Shown piece after piece: positions 1-10,100 of a stretch of DNA of 64,000 nt (position 1 is the first letter of the stretch; every line of letters begins with the position of its first letter). The position numbers and the translations under genes were made by a program. Below the pieces are notes generated by a model that ran no database searches, was not told the DNA's origin, and worked only from the letters and a program-made list of their open reading frames with translations. The stretch comes from Rhizobium sp. RCAM05350 (lineage in GTDB: Bacteria; Pseudomonadota; Alphaproteobacteria; Rhizobiales; Rhizobiaceae): NCBI GenBank assembly GCA_024426085.1, contig CP087974.1, positions 2,828,001 through 2,892,000 of the forward strand, written 5' to 3'.

Positions 1-79
1 CTATTGCTACGTCAAAAAGGTCAGAACCTACGATTATCAGGGCAACCTGATCGTCAAGAAGATCCGCATCTGCGAATAA
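1..79 (+). CDS. C-terminal end of a small secreted-type hypothetical protein (partial)
   Basis: Only the last 25 codons are in the window: an open frame from position 2 to the TAA at 77-79, ending in a basic tail with alternating Lys/Arg/Val and two cysteines (YCYVKKVRTYDYQ... KIRICE). Short tails of this kind end many small rhizobial proteins with signal peptides, but the N-terminus is outside the window, so neither function nor export can be shown. A strong terminator hairpin follows 27 bp after the stop, which supports this being a true gene end. Confidence 0.55.
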   Translation, partial: YCYVKKVRTYDYQGNLIVKKIRICE

Positions 80-105
80 GCGCGCCTTTTCTGACGCCCT
101 CCCTG

Positions 106-135
106 AAAGCCCGACTGTCCCCGCAGTCGGGCTTT
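106..135. terminator. Bidirectional rho-independent terminator
   Basis: A perfect 12-bp stem (AAAGCCCGACTG at 106-117 pairing with CAGTCGGGCTTT at 124-135) with a 6-nt loop. A-rich and T-rich flanks occur on the two sides. It lies between the converging ends of the partial gene at 1-79 and the DoxX-like gene on the minus strand, and probably serves both. Confidence 0.85.
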
Positions 136-144
136 GATTTCGGT

Positions 145-597
145 TCAGCTCCAGTCCTTCTCGCCGCGGCGCCATTTGTGCAGATCGTACCAGGCGACGA
201 GAAGAAAGGCCCCGGCCAACCCCAGATGTTCGAAGAATGCGTTCATCGCCATGAAACGGTCCTGCCCCAGCGGCATCTCCCAGAAGCGCAAGGCGATGAA
301 GGTTGCAAGCACTGTAAAGACAGCCAGCGAAAGCGAACCGATCCAGCGGCAGAAGCCGCTGATGACCATCGCCGAAGCGGTCAGCTGGAAAAGGATGACC
401 ACGGCGGCGATGGGCCTTCCCGGCAAGAGCCCGTATCGCTCCATTTCGGCGACGGCGCTGCCGAAGTCCATCAGCTTGGTCACGCCACTCAGAATATAGG
501 CGGAGCAGAGCGCCACGAGCCCCAGCCAGCGGGCCGGATGACTGGTGAAAACCGGCGTGCAGACGCCTGCAAGTTTCGCTTCCATTCTCAACAGCAT
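145..597 (-). CDS. DoxX-like integral membrane protein
   Basis: A 150-residue protein with four hydrophobic segments at about residues 27-45, 64-82, 85-105 and 124-140, the usual four-helix plan of DoxX/DoxD-like proteins. The first segment carries a Gly-Leu..Ser-Gly..Lys pattern (YILSGVTKLMDF) typical of the family. DoxX relatives are linked to respiration or redox balance but most have no defined reaction, and nothing here narrows that. It stands alone, ending against the terminator at 106-135. Start taken at the ATG at 597; an internal Met five residues downstream is an alternative. Confidence 0.75.
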   Translation of the reverse strand: MLLRMEAKLAGVCTPVFTSHPARWLGLVALCSAYILSGVTKLMDFGSAVAEMERYGLLPGRPIAAVVILFQLTASAMVISGFCRWIGSLSLAVFTVLATFIALRFWEMPLGQDRFMAMNAFFEHLGLAGAFLLVAWYDLHKWRRGEKDWS

Positions 598-1348
598 CGT
601 TTCCCCCTTCTGACGTGCATGATCGTGCCGGATGCTACATGTCCCTGCGTTGATATCGAACAGTTTTATTGGAATTTTCTTCCCCCAAAATCCCCGCCCT
701 GAAAACCCGTGTCATGATCATGGCGTTCTGTCACGGATGCACCGCAAGACGTTTGCGGCGAGGCAGGGCTGGCGCTCCACGTGAAGCCTCGTGGTCTCCC
801 GCAAGGAGACCGCGAACGTCAGGCGGACCGGAAGGAGAGCCCCCCGGAAAATGGATCCCCTCCGTCCTTATGGGGTGGGCGCATCTGTGGGATGCACAGG
901 CCGGGATGGGAAGCGTGACGTACCGGGGCTGTGATGCTCTATGCCGGACCGGAATTATGCGCCACGACGATCGTCCCGGATCAGAGGATCCGGAGTCGGG
1001 GTCTGTAGGGAGGAAAGCTCCCCGAGAGAACGCCAAACGGGGCGCTGGAAAGCGTCACATAAACTTATTCATTAGAGGCGGTTTCCAGTGCCCCGTCCGA
1101 ATGAACCGATTTTTCAAAACCACGGCGGACACCGCGCGGGGATGTTTCCTGCTGTCCTTTGGCCGGCCTGAAAAGGAGCAATCGTGCCCTATAATAAACC
1201 TCAGAAGTCGCCGTCGAACGACGTGATGTTCCGCGTCGCCGCAACGGCCTGGTCCAATTATCTTGGCTGCCGGGTACGCCGCTGCCGCCATGAGTGCCGT
1301 TGCCTTGGAAGAATGAACCGGTTTGGAATGCCTCCGTGCGCTGGCAAC
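598..1348. other. 750-bp region without a recognised gene; hairpin-rich stretch at about 790-1035
   Basis: Several frames are open here on both strands but none gives a recognisable protein, and the long ones overlap antisense. Between about 790 and 1035 there are several short strong hairpins: GGTCTCC at 793-799 with GGAGACC at 805-811 (5-nt loop), GCATC/GATGC around 881-895, and CCGGATC at 976-982 with GATCCGG at 987-993 (4-nt loop). A structured RNA is possible. I found no match to RNase P, tmRNA or common riboswitch cores that I could recognise. Confidence 0.3.
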
Positions 1349-1566
1349 ATGAAAATTGCCGACCTTAACGACATGCTCGATTTTTTTCGGCGATACCTGC
1401 CAAACTCGCGACACCGGATTTGTTGGCTGCAGAACTTGCCGAGGCAAAGACGGACGATGAACGCGAGATGATCGCATTCCGGCGTCAGGTCTTTCTCTAT
1501 TATCACGGCGAATTGGCAAGAGCAGGACTGGCCGAACCTTTGGGGCCACCCTTCGTCGAGGGTTGA
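1349..1566 (+). CDS. Small rhizobial hypothetical protein, frameshifted at a T7 run
   Basis: An ATG at 1349 opens a frame reading MKIADLNDMLDFF. At the run of seven T (1381-1387) the reading must slip one base to continue as SAIPAKLATPDLL and then a charged helix (AEAKTDDEREMIAFRRQVFL) ending in GPPFVEG and TGA at 1564-1566. The two halves together make a coherent ~72-residue helical protein, so they are one gene with one T missing. Similar homopolymer indels break many genes in this window, so a sequencing error is likelier than programmed slippage. Function unknown. Further upstream codons from about 1182 are in frame but look non-coding. Confidence 0.5.
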
Positions 1567-1571
1567 TCGTG

Positions 1572-1958
1572 TCAGCCCTTGAAGGCGGTGACTTCGATCT
1601 CGATCAGCATTTCCGGGCGGATCAGGTCGCAGACCACCATCGTTGCCGCTGGGCGGATGTCGCCGAACGCTTCGCCGAGGATAGGGAAGACGATATCGGC
1701 AAAGGCCGCATCGGTCACGTAGTAGTGATTGCGCACCGCATCCTTGAGCGAAAATCCGGCGCCGGTCAGCGCCGCCTCGATCGTCTTCAGGCAGTTGCGG
1801 GTCTGCTCTTCCACCGTCTTAGGCATAGTCATCGTCTGATAGTCGTAGCCGGTCGTGCCGGAAACGAAGCACCAGTCGCCCTGCACGACAGCCCACGAAT
1901 AACCCGCCGTCTTTTCAAACGGCGAGCCGGAAGAGATCAGTTTTCGCGGGCTGGGCAT
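1572..1958 (-). CDS. RidA/YjgF/UK114 family protein
   Basis: A 128-residue single-domain protein with the RidA pattern: an N-terminal strand containing SSGSPFEK, a central helix rich in acidic residues (QTRNCLKTIEAALTGAGF), a DAVRNHYYVTD strand and the C-terminal RPAATMVVCDLIRPEMLIEIE strand-turn. RidA relatives hydrolyse reactive enamines/imines released by PLP enzymes; this divergent member (Tyr-rich, lacking the strict family Arg context) could have another substrate. The stop of leuD is 6 bp upstream, so the two genes are probably co-transcribed. Confidence 0.85.
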   Translation of the reverse strand: MPSPRKLISSGSPFEKTAGYSWAVVQGDWCFVSGTTGYDYQTMTMPKTVEEQTRNCLKTIEAALTGAGFSLKDAVRNHYYVTDAAFADIVFPILGEAFGDIRPAATMVVCDLIRPEMLIEIEVTAFKG

Positions 1959-1964
1959 CGGGTT

Positions 1965-2570
1965 TTACGCCCAGGGATGCGAAGCGGCATTGGCCTTTTC
2001 GAACGTGTCGATGGCCGTTGCCTTTTCCAGCGTCAGGCCGATATCGTCGAGGCCGTTCAGCATGCAATGGCGGCGGAACGCGTCGAGTTCGAAGGTGATC
2101 TTGCCACCGTCCGGGCCGGTGATTTCCTGGTTTTCCAGGTCGACCGTCAGGATGGCGTTGGAGCCGCGCGAGGCGTCATCCATCAGCTTTTCCAGGTCTT
2201 CCGGAGAGACCACGACCGGCAAAATGCCGTTCTTGAAACAGTTATTGTAGAAGATGTCGGCAAACGAGGTCGAGATGACGCAGCGGATACCGAAATCGAG
2301 CAGCGCCCACGGCGCATGTTCGCGCGACGAGCCGCAGCCGAAATTGTCACCGGCAACCAGGATCTTGGCATTCTGGTAGGCAGGCTTGTTGAGGACGAAA
2401 TCCTCGTTGACCGAGCCGTCCTCATGATAGCGGGCTTCGGCGAAAAGGCCGGTGCCAAGGCCGGTGCGCTTGATCGTCTTCAGGTAATCCTTCGGAATGA
2501 TCATGTCCGTGTCGATGTTGACGACGGGGAGCGGCGCGGCAACGCCGGTGAGCTTGACGAACTTGTCCAT
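1965..2570 (-). CDS. leuD: 3-isopropylmalate dehydratase small subunit
   Basis: Small subunit of the leucine-pathway isomerase converting 2- to 3-isopropylmalate, working with LeuC, which is not in this window. The protein is 201 residues when started at the ATG at 2570 ([14 protein letters not shown]), the family length; a frame-extended Met at 2591 adds seven unlikely residues. Diagnostic motifs are [11 protein letters not shown] (swivel-domain entry), [14 protein letters not shown] and [17 protein letters not shown]. No frameshift is seen. It is followed at 6 bp by the ridA-like gene. Fe-S ligands are in LeuC, not here. Confidence 0.95.
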   Translation of the reverse strand: MDKFVKLTGVAAPLPVVNIDTDMIIPKDYLKTIKRTGLGTGLFAEARYHEDGSVNEDFVLNKPAYQNAKILVAGDNFGCGSSREHAPWALLDFGIRCVISTSFADIFYNNCFKNGILPVVVSPEDLEKLMDDASRGSNAILTVDLENQEITGPDGGKITFELDAFRRHCMLNGLDDIGLTLEKATAIDTFEKANAASHPWA

Positions 2571-2688
2571 GGCAATGGCCTTCGATTTCAACGGGACGGA
2601 AAAATTTCCGCCCAGCGTTTAGAGCAATTTTACGCCGAAATGAAGGAGAATCTTGTTCCGGGTCGCCGGAAAGGCCGCAAGGCAGCCC

Positions 2689-2934
2689 TTAGAGATCGAT
2701 GATCGTGCCACGGCCGTCGTTCCAGATGCGCGGTTCGCGCTGCTGGCGAGTGGAATTGCGGCCGGCGGTGGCGCGCACCGGCTTCGGCGCAAGCCGAGCT
2801 GCAATCGTCGTACCGATCATCACGACCGAGACAATGCCGACGAGGGCCAATCCGAGCGAGGCGGTAAACACGAAGGCCATCAGCGTGAACGCGATGCCTG
2901 CGATTGTCAGGAGGAGAGAGCGTATGCTTTGCAT
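2689..2934 (-). CDS. Small membrane protein of unknown function
   Basis: An 81-residue protein starting at the ATG at 2934, preceded by an AAAGGTG-like ribosome binding site. Two hydrophobic stretches (about residues 4-24 and 27-48) suggest two membrane helices with little loop between them, followed by a basic, Arg/Gln-rich cytosolic tail ending NDGRGTIIDL. A longer frame to 3072 exists but its extra N-terminal part looks non-coding. No family recognised. Confidence 0.6.
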   Translation of the reverse strand: MQSIRSLLLTIAGIAFTLMAFVFTASLGLALVGIVSVVMIGTTIAARLAPKPVRATAGRNSTRQQREPRIWNDGRGTIIDL

Positions 2935-3048
2935 TGTCGTCACCTTTCGTTGCCTGAAATGTGGGTTCGCCCGCGCCGCGTTGCAAGGCCTACTTCCGTA
3001 TGACAGGTCTGCCTTGCGAAAATGGCGAAAGCCGGGCACAAAAGCCGC

Positions 3049-3957
3049 ATGAATTCGCCCAATGATCATCACCCTGCCCGCTTGCGCCGCTCCGTGCTAT
3101 GTGTGCCGGCCGATAATGCCCGCGCCCTTGCCAAGGTCGCTACCCTTGCCTGTGACGCGGTGATCTACGACCTCGAGGATGCGGTATCCATCGACAACAA
3201 GGTCACCGCCCGCCAGACGCTGGCTGGTCATCTGCAGCGGCAGCGCCGCAGCGATATCGAAGTGATCATTCGCATCAACGATCTGAAGACACCCTTCGGC
3301 GAAAAGATCTGGCCTTTGCCTTGACGCTGTCGCCCGACGCCATCCTTTTGCCCAAGGTCGAAAGCCCGCAGGATATCCAGGCGGTCGTTGATTTCCTGTC
3401 GGAAAACGATGCGCCGGATAGCGTTCGCCTCTGGGCGATGATAGAAACCCCGCGCGGCGTGCTCAATGCGGCAGCGATTGCAGAAACCGGCCGCACCCGT
3501 GGCGGCAGGCTCGATTGTTTCGTGCCGGGGCTGAACGACCTGCGCAAGGAAACCGGCGTGCCCGCCCTGCCCGGCCGGACCTATCTCATTCCCTGGCTGA
3601 TGCAAACTCTGCTCGCCGCCCGCAGTTGCGGCCTCGACATCATCGATGCCGTCTTCAACGATTTCCGGGATGCTTCAGGTTTTACGGCGGAATGCGCCCA
3701 GGGCCGCGACATGGGCTTCGATGGCAAGATGCTGATCCACCCGGCCCAGATCGGTCCGGCCAATGGCGCCTTCGGTGTCGCCTGATGCCGCCCTTGCCGA
3801 GGCCCGGTCGATTATTGATGCCTTTGCGCTGTCCGAAAATGCGGATAAAGCCGTCATCAATCTCAACGGCCTGATGGTCGAGCGTCTTCACCTCGATCAA
3901 GCCCTGCGGCTCGCCGCCAAGGCCGATGCCATCAACACAAAAGGAAAAGCCCTTTGA
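3049..3957 (+). CDS. CoA-ester lyase (HpcH/HpaI aldolase / citrate-lyase beta family), two frameshifts
   Basis: Three successive frames reconstruct one ~302-residue TIM-barrel lyase: RRSVLCVPADNARALAKV and VIYDLEDAV (family N-terminus with catalytic acid), PDAILLPKVES, AMIETPRGVLN (metal-binding Glu), and GFDGKMLIHPAQIGPAN near the C-terminus. Members cleave malyl-, citramalyl- or similar CoA esters; the exact substrate cannot be read. The first indel (a missing A) lies in GGCGAAAAG at about 3300-3306, the second near 3758-3780. Sequence is otherwise well preserved, so sequencing error is more likely than decay. The stop overlaps the start of the DUF1737 gene. Confidence 0.8.
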
Positions 3958-4160
3958 AACTTTACCGCCTGCTGACCGCCATTGACGACGCCACCTTCTG
4001 CCACAAGGTCACGGCCGCCCTCAACAAGGGCTGGGAGCTCTATGGTTCGCCGACCTATGCCTGGAACCAGGAAACCCGGGCGATGATGTGCGGCCAGGCC
4101 GTCGTCAAGGATGTCGAAGGCAAGGAGTATACCCCCGACACCAAGCTGTCCGAACACTGA
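3954..4160 (+). CDS. DUF1737 domain protein
   Basis: A 68-residue protein with the DUF1737 signature: KLYRLLTAIDDATFCHKV, then LNKGWELYGSPTY and a final acidic/basic tail. The start is TTG at 3954, overlapping the TGA of the upstream lyase (TTGA), which implies translational coupling. Small proteins of this family have no known activity; the fold is thought to be a compact beta-alpha unit. Confidence 0.8.
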   Translation: MKLYRLLTAIDDATFCHKVTAALNKGWELYGSPTYAWNQETRAMMCGQAVVKDVEGKEYTPDTKLSEH

Positions 4161-4194
4161 TACTTCAAGACAGGCTGGGACGGTTCAACCCGTC

Positions 4195-4629
4195 TCAGCC
4201 GCCGACATGCTCGACGCTTTCCTCGATCCGCTCCATGTCGTCGTCCGACAGGCCGAAATGATGGCCGATCTCGTGGATCAGCACATGGGTGATGATGTCG
4301 CCCAGCGTCTCCTCGTTCTCCGCCCAATAGTCGAGGATCGGCCGGCGATAGAGAATGATCCGGTTCGGCATCTCGCCGGTTTCCATGGTAAAACGCTCGC
4401 CGATACCGCGTCCTTCGAACAGTCCGAGCAGATCGAACGGCGTTTCCAGCGCCATGTCCTCGAAAACATCCTCGGTCGGAAAGTCGTCGATCTCGATGGT
4501 CAGATCGGTGGCCAGCGCCCGGAATTCCTCCGGCAGGTGGCTATAAGCCTCCAGCGCCAGGGATTCGAATGTGCTGATTGTCGGCGCGTGGCGTTCCCGC
4601 CAATCGTCGCTCTGGTCTATGCGGGCCAT
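4195..4629 (-). CDS. Zincin-type metallopeptidase family protein
   Basis: 144 residues from the ATG at 4629 (MARIDQSDDWRERHAPTIST). Its hallmark is the near-C-terminal HEIGHHFGLSDDDMERIE, an HExxH zinc site with a third ligand Asp/His nearby. The middle is acidic (DLTIEIDDFPTEDVFEDM). This matches the widespread actinobacterial/alphaproteobacterial zincin-like metallopeptidase family (DUF1025-like); substrate unknown. Longer in-frame starts reaching 4875 overlap the imuA promoter and are rejected. It is divergent from imuA. Confidence 0.85.
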   Translation of the reverse strand: MARIDQSDDWRERHAPTISTFESLALEAYSHLPEEFRALATDLTIEIDDFPTEDVFEDMALETPFDLLGLFEGRGIGERFTMETGEMPNRIILYRRPILDYWAENEETLGDIITHVLIHEIGHHFGLSDDDMERIEESVEHVGG

Positions 4630-4762
4630 GGGCACTCCTTGCTTGCCCCCTGATATAGCCATTTCATCAGCGTTTTTCGAGGGTTGAATTTGGATGACCC
4701 TGTCAAGGAATAAATTCTTAGAGATTCCCGTTGACTCTTTCCTGAAGCTCTGGAATCTATAA

Positions 4763-4777
4763 GAACATAACAGGAAC
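4763..4777. promoter_or_regulatory. LexA (SOS) box of the imuAB-dnaE2 operon
   Basis: GAAC-N7-GAAC (GAACATAACAGGAAC), the exact reverse form of the alphaproteobacterial LexA direct repeat GTTC-N7-GTTC. It lies 22 bp upstream of the imuA start codon, where LexA would block transcription until DNA damage. The zincin gene at 4195-4629 is divergent but begins 134 bp away. Confidence 0.85.
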
Positions 4778-4798
4778 AATCTGAATTGGAGTAACGTC

Positions 4799-5728
4799 AT
4801 GGCGCAGACGCCCATGGCGCGCGAGCGTCTTTTTGCGCTCCGTGAAGAGATCGCAAAACTGGAAGGCAACTCCATCGCCGCCGCCAGGCAGGAGGCTTTG
4901 GCCGGCGAAAGCGGCCATGCAAAGCAAAGGGAGAGCCATCGTGTTCCGCTGGGTGTAGCGACGCTTGATCATGCCATGGAAGGCGGGTTGCCCCTCAATG
5001 GCATGACTGAAATCCGCTCGGAGTTGATGCGCGATGCAACGGCGGCAACCGGTTTTGCATTGGCGCTTGCGGCCCTGCTGCAGCGTGAGGTGGATGCGGA
5101 TCGCTCACCGGTTCTGTGGATCAGCGACACGGTCACATCGATGGAAACAGGCATTCCCTATGCGCTCGGGCTTGCAGATTTCGGGGTGAAGCCGGAGCGC
5201 TTCCTGCATGCCACACCGCGCAGGTTGGAGGAGGCGCTCTGGCTTGCCGAAACCGCCGTCGAAAGTGGCGCCTTTTCGGTCAGCATATTGGAGGTCAAGG
5301 GCAATCCGGCCCATTTTGGCCTGACTGAAAGCCGGCGGCTCGGCTTGCGGGCAAAGGCGGCAGGTCGCCCGCTCCTCATTTTACGTCAGTCTGGAGAGGA
5401 GGAAGCAAGCAGCGCGCCCTTCCGCTTTCTGGTTGAACCAGCACCCGCGACAAGCCGGTTTTTGCCGGATCGATCGATGCTTGGCGGCAGCATCGGCAAT
5501 CCGGTTTTCCGTCTCACCCTGGAGAAAAGCCGAAACCCGGCGCCCGTCTCCCTACTTCTGGAGTGGAATCCCCATGACCGTCAGTTTCTCCCCGTCCGCG
5601 AACCAGAGCGTGCTCGGCCTACGGGCAGGCTCACAGCGCATTCTGGCCCTCGCCTTCCCGCATTTGCCAACCGACCGGATCGCCCGCAGGAACTGGGGTC
5701 TGTCCTGGCGCTTGACCAGGCGTCCTGA
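4799..5728 (+). CDS. imuA: ImuA, RecA-like/SulA-like mutasome component
   Basis: 309 residues, first gene of the SOS-induced imuA-imuB-dnaE2 cassette. ImuA is a RecA-related protein that recruits the mutagenic replisome to damage; the RecA-fold core is seen in the N-terminal two thirds (LGVATLDHAMEGGLPLNGMTE, then SPVLWISDTVTSMETGIPYA and LRAKAAGRPLLILRQSG). The start has a GGAGTAACGTC leader and a LexA box. The last ~50 residues are encoded in DNA that also carries the start of imuB in another frame, so the true C-terminus may be shorter or an indel may lie near 5590. Confidence 0.9.
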   Translation: MAQTPMARERLFALREEIAKLEGNSIAAARQEALAGESGHAKQRESHRVPLGVATLDHAMEGGLPLNGMTEIRSELMRDATAATGFALALAALLQREVDADRSPVLWISDTVTSMETGIPYALGLADFGVKPERFLHATPRRLEEALWLAETAVESGAFSVSILEVKGNPAHFGLTESRRLGLRAKAAGRPLLILRQSGEEEASSAPFRFLVEPAPATSRFLPDRSMLGGSIGNPVFRLTLEKSRNPAPVSLLLEWNPHDRQFLPVREPERARPTGRLTAHSGPRLPAFANRPDRPQELGSVLALDQAS

Positions 5729-7188
5729 CGCCCCTCCCATCGTCTGCTCCGGGCGGCTCAACAATGCCATGCGACTGACGGCGCTTGATGAGGCGGCGGG
5801 AAGCGATCGGCCTTAGGAAAAACCAGGGCGTGGCGGAAGCACGAGCCATGTGTCCCAAGCTCGATGTCGTCGAGGAAGACCTGGCCGCCGATCGCCGCCT
5901 GCTCGATGGTATCGCCGACTGGTGCGACCGTTATACGCCCCTGGTGGCGCTTGACGGTTCAGATGGACTGTTTCTCGATATTACCGGCAGTTCTCACCTC
6001 TTCGGTGGCGAAAAGGCCATGCTCCAAGACATCCTCATGCGGCTTTTCCAGATGGGAATTGATGCCCGTGGCGCCGTATCCTCCGCGCCGGGCCTCTCCT
6101 GGGCCGTCTCCCGCCTGGGCAATGGTGGCGTCATCATGGACGAGCAGATCGAAGAGGTATTGTCGCCCTTGCCGGTCGCATCGCTGCGGCTGGAGGAAAC
6201 AACCATCGCCGCGCTGCAGAAGCTCGGATTGAAACAGGTCGGCGATCTCATCATGGCGCCGCGAGCGCCCCTTGCGCGGCGTTTCGGAACGCAACTGTTG
6301 CTGCGGCTTGATCAGGCGCTCGGCCGTGACGAAGAACCCGTCTCTCCACGCCGGCCCGTCGCCAGCCTTTCTGCCGAGCGGCGTCTGATCGAGCCCATCC
6401 AGGCGGAGGAAGACATCCTCTATCTGATCGGGCAGATTGCCCTGTCACTGAAAACAAGCCTGGAAGAGCGAGGTGCCGGCGGGCGGGCTTTCGAACTCAT
6501 GCTCTTCCGGGTCGATGGCCGGGTCTTTCGCATCGCGGCTGGCGCCTCGCAGCCATTGCGGGACCCGAAGCGGATCGCGGCCCTCTTTTCCGAGCGCCTC
6601 CAGGCCGTTCATGACGACCTCGATGCCGGCTACGGTTTTGAAACCGTGCGGCTCAACGTTATGCGGCATGAAGCCTTCGATACGCCGCAGGAGGATTTTG
6701 ATGGCTCACGGCAAAAGGATATTTCCCTCGCAGGGTTTGTCGATCGCGTTTCGGCCCGTCTCGGCGCCGATTGCCTACAGAGTTTTCAGTTGCGAGAGAG
6801 CCATGTGCCGGAACGGGCGGTGGCCGCGATCTCGGCCATCGATACGCTCGCACCGGGCAAGAAGCCGGTCGCAAGCGTTTTCCCCTGGTCCCGCAGCGAG
6901 CGCCCTCTCAGGCTTTTCCGGCGGCCGGAGCTGGTAGAGGTCTCCCTGGCCGAAGTGCCGGAGGGACCACCGCAAAGCTTTCATTGGCGCCGCGTGACGC
7001 ACCGCGTCTCTCGCAGCCAGGGGCCGGAACGGCTTGCCATGGAATGGTGGATCGATGGTACGGACGCGCAGTCGTGGGATTATTTCCGCCTTGAGGACGA
7101 TACCGGCCATCGTTTCTGGCTCTATCGCGAGGGGCTCTACGGCCAATTTCCGCCACCGCGCTGGTTCATGCATGGAATATTCGCATGA
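5574..7188 (+). CDS. imuB: ImuB, Y-family-like polymerase subunit of the mutasome (one frameshift)
   Basis: About 537 residues reconstructed. From ATG 5574 ([11 protein letters not shown]) the frame runs [15 protein letters not shown]...TALDEAA and hits a stop at 5816; removing one G from GGG at 5798-5800 rejoins [18 protein letters not shown] and the rest to TGA 7188. ImuB has the Y-polymerase fold without catalytic activity and bridges the beta clamp, ImuA and DnaE2. Little finger and C-terminal parts are seen in DLGAD-like and [10 protein letters not shown] segments. It overlaps imuA by ~155 nt and the dnaE2 start by 4 nt (ATGA), so the operon is translationally coupled. Confidence 0.88.
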
Positions 7189-10100
7189 GCACCAACCCCA
7201 CCTTTTTCGAGATCGGTGCCCGGTCGAATTTTTCCTTCCTCGAAGGCGCGTCGAAGCCGGAGGAGATGGTGGTGCAAGCCGCGATCCTGCACCTCTCGGG
7301 CCTCGGGATCGCCGACCGTAATTCCGTTGCCGGGGTAGTTCGCGCTCATGCACAGGTCAAGGCACTCAGGGAAGAACACGCGAAGACAGTTCAGGAAAAT
7401 CTGACGCTTTGCGAAAAGGGAGAGGAGCAGAAGCAGCTTCTCGAAGCCGTTCCTTTTCAGCCGGGCGCCCGGCTGGTCTTTTCCGATGGCACGCCGGACA
7501 TTCTCGCCTACCCGCGAACCAGGAAGGGATGGGGGCATCTCTGCCGTCTGCTCAGCGCTGGGAATCTTAGGGCACAAAAGGGAACATGCATTCTCAATGA
7601 GGATGATCTCATCGAATGGGGTGACGAGATGATGCTTGCCCTCATTCCCGACCCTTCTCTCGTGGGCGATGCAGGAGCACAGGAAAAGCTGGAAGACTGC
7701 CTCGCACGCCTGAGAGAACGCTTCCGCGAGGCATTCTTTATGGCTTTGTCGCCGTCCTATGATGGGCGGGACGCAGAGGTTTTTGCCACGCTCTCTCTGC
7801 TTGCCACCCGCAACCGCGTGCCGCTGATCGCCAGCAACCAGCCTCTCTATCATCATAAATCCCGCCATCCCCTGTCGGACATTGTCACGGCCATTCATGA
7901 ACACGTGACGATTGCCGAAGCCGGCTTCCGGCTGGCACCCAATGCGGAACGCTACCTCAAGGATTCACGTGAAATGTCGTGGGTGTTCCGTACCTATCCC
8001 AGCGCCATCGCCAACACGCAGACCTTTTTCAAAGGCCTCACGTTTTCATTGGATGAACTGAAGCACAACTATCCAGATGAAGGCGACGAAGGAGAAGCGC
8101 CCTCCGACATGCTGGAACGTTTGACCTGGGAAGGCGCTCGAAAACGCTACCCGGAAGGTACTCCGGATAGGGTCAAAACCCAGATCGGTTACGAGCTGAA
8201 GCTCATCCGTGACAAGGAATATGCCCCCTATTTCCTGACAGTCTACAAGATCATCCAGCATGCCCGGTATGAACTGAACATCCTATGCCAGGGGCGCGGT
8301 TCAGCGGCAAATTCCGTCATCTGCTATTGCCTTGAGATTACCGAGGTCAACCCGGAGAAAAGCACGCTTCTCTTCGACCGGTTTCTGTCGATGGATCGGG
8401 ATGAGCCACCGGATATCGATGTCGATTTTGAGCACGACAGGCGGGAAGAGGTCATCCAATATATCTATAGCACCTATAGCAAAGAACACGCCGGCCTGAC
8501 GGCGGCGGTGACGAGCTATCGTGCCCGGTCTGCTGGCCGCGAGGTGGCCAAGGCCTTCGGGCTTTCGGAAGATGTGCAATCGGCTCTTGCAAGCACGGTG
8601 TGGGGCTGGTCGGCAGAGGATCTGTCCGAACGAGAGGCGAAGGCTGCCGGTCTCGACCTGTCCGATCCGGTCACCGGGAATGTTCTTCAATATGCGACGC
8701 AGCTTCTAAGCTTTCCCCGGCACCTCACGCAGCATGTCGGCGGCTTTGTCATCACCAAGGACCGGCTCGATGAGGTGGTGCCGATCATGAACACGGCCAT
8801 GCCGGGGCGGTATATGGTCGAATGGGACAAGGACGATCTCGACAATCTCCGGATTCTCAAGGTCGATATCCTGGCTTTGGGAATGCTTACCTGCCTGCGC
8901 AAAGCCTTTGAGTTTCTGGAACGTCATTATGATGTGAAGAAGACGCTTGCCGATCTCGGCAACAAGGATCACGAGGATGGCGAGCCGGTCTACGACATGA
9001 TGTGCCGGGCCGATACGATCGGAGTCTTTCAGATCGAAAGCCGGGCGCAGATGAGCATGCTGCCCCGCCTTCGCCCGCGTGTGTTTTACGATCTTGTCAT
9101 CGAAGTCGCGATCGTTCGGCCAGGCCCCATCCAGGGAGATATGGTGCATCCCTATCTCAAGAGCCGTGGGCAATCCCATCTTCCCGGGTTCAAGATCGAT
9201 TACCCAAAGGATGAGATGAAACCCATTCTGGAGCGCACATATGGCGTTCCGCTCTTTCAGGAACAGGCAATGCAGATTGCTATCACGGCCGCGAAGTTTT
9301 CGCCGGCAAAGGCGGATCGCCTGCGCCGCTCCATGGCAACGTTCAAGCGTTCCGGGCAGGTCAACTCGTTCAGAGACGATATGGTCAACGGCATGATGGC
9401 CAATGGGTATGCGCGGGACTTTGCCGAACGTTGTTTCAAGCAGATCGAAGGCTTTGGCGAATACGGCTTTCCGGAAAGCCATGCCGCCTCCTTTGCCCTG
9501 CTCGTCTACGCCTCCTCCTGGGTCAAGGCCTATTACCCCGATGTCTTCTGCGCGGCCTTGCTGAATTCCCAGCCGATGGGTTTTTACGCGCCGTCGCAAC
9601 TGGTCCGTGAGCGCGAGCATGGGGTCGAGGTACGCCCGGTTGATATCAATTCTTCAAAATGGGATTGCCTGCTGGAAGAAGTCGAGTTCGATGCAGGCGC
9701 GATCGACCGGCGGCATGGTTCGATGCGGGGGATCATCAAGACGCAGAGAGCTGTGCGGCTCGGGTTCCGGCAGGTGAAAGGTCTTTCTGAGCCGGATATG
9801 ATCACGCTCGTCGCCAATCGCGGCCAGGGTTACATCTCCGTGCGTGATCTCTGGCTGCGGTCGGGGTTGCAAAAATCCGATATCGAGCGGCTGGCGGATG
9901 CCGATGCCTTCGGCTCCATCGGGCTTTCGCGGCGGGAAGCACTCTGGGCCGTGCGGGGGTTGGATGCCAAGAGTGCGGCGGAAAGCCTGCCTTTGTTCGA
10001 CCGAGCGGGCCGCACCGACCTTCGGGTGGAGCCGGAGACCCGCCTGCCGGAGATGTTACCGGGCGAACAGGTTATCGAGGATTATCGCTATCTCTCGCTC

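Noticed and set aside
700-1035. RNase P, tmRNA or cobalamin riboswitch
   Set aside because: I could not find the conserved cores of these RNAs; only hairpins are seen.
669-1226. 185-codon plus-strand and 101-codon minus-strand frames
   Set aside because: Pro/Arg/Gly-rich with no protein-like features; mutually antisense; treated as non-coding.
1563-2702. A 379-codon plus-strand frame
   Set aside because: It is antisense to leuD and ridA, whose protein sequences are clear; only a GC-skew artefact.
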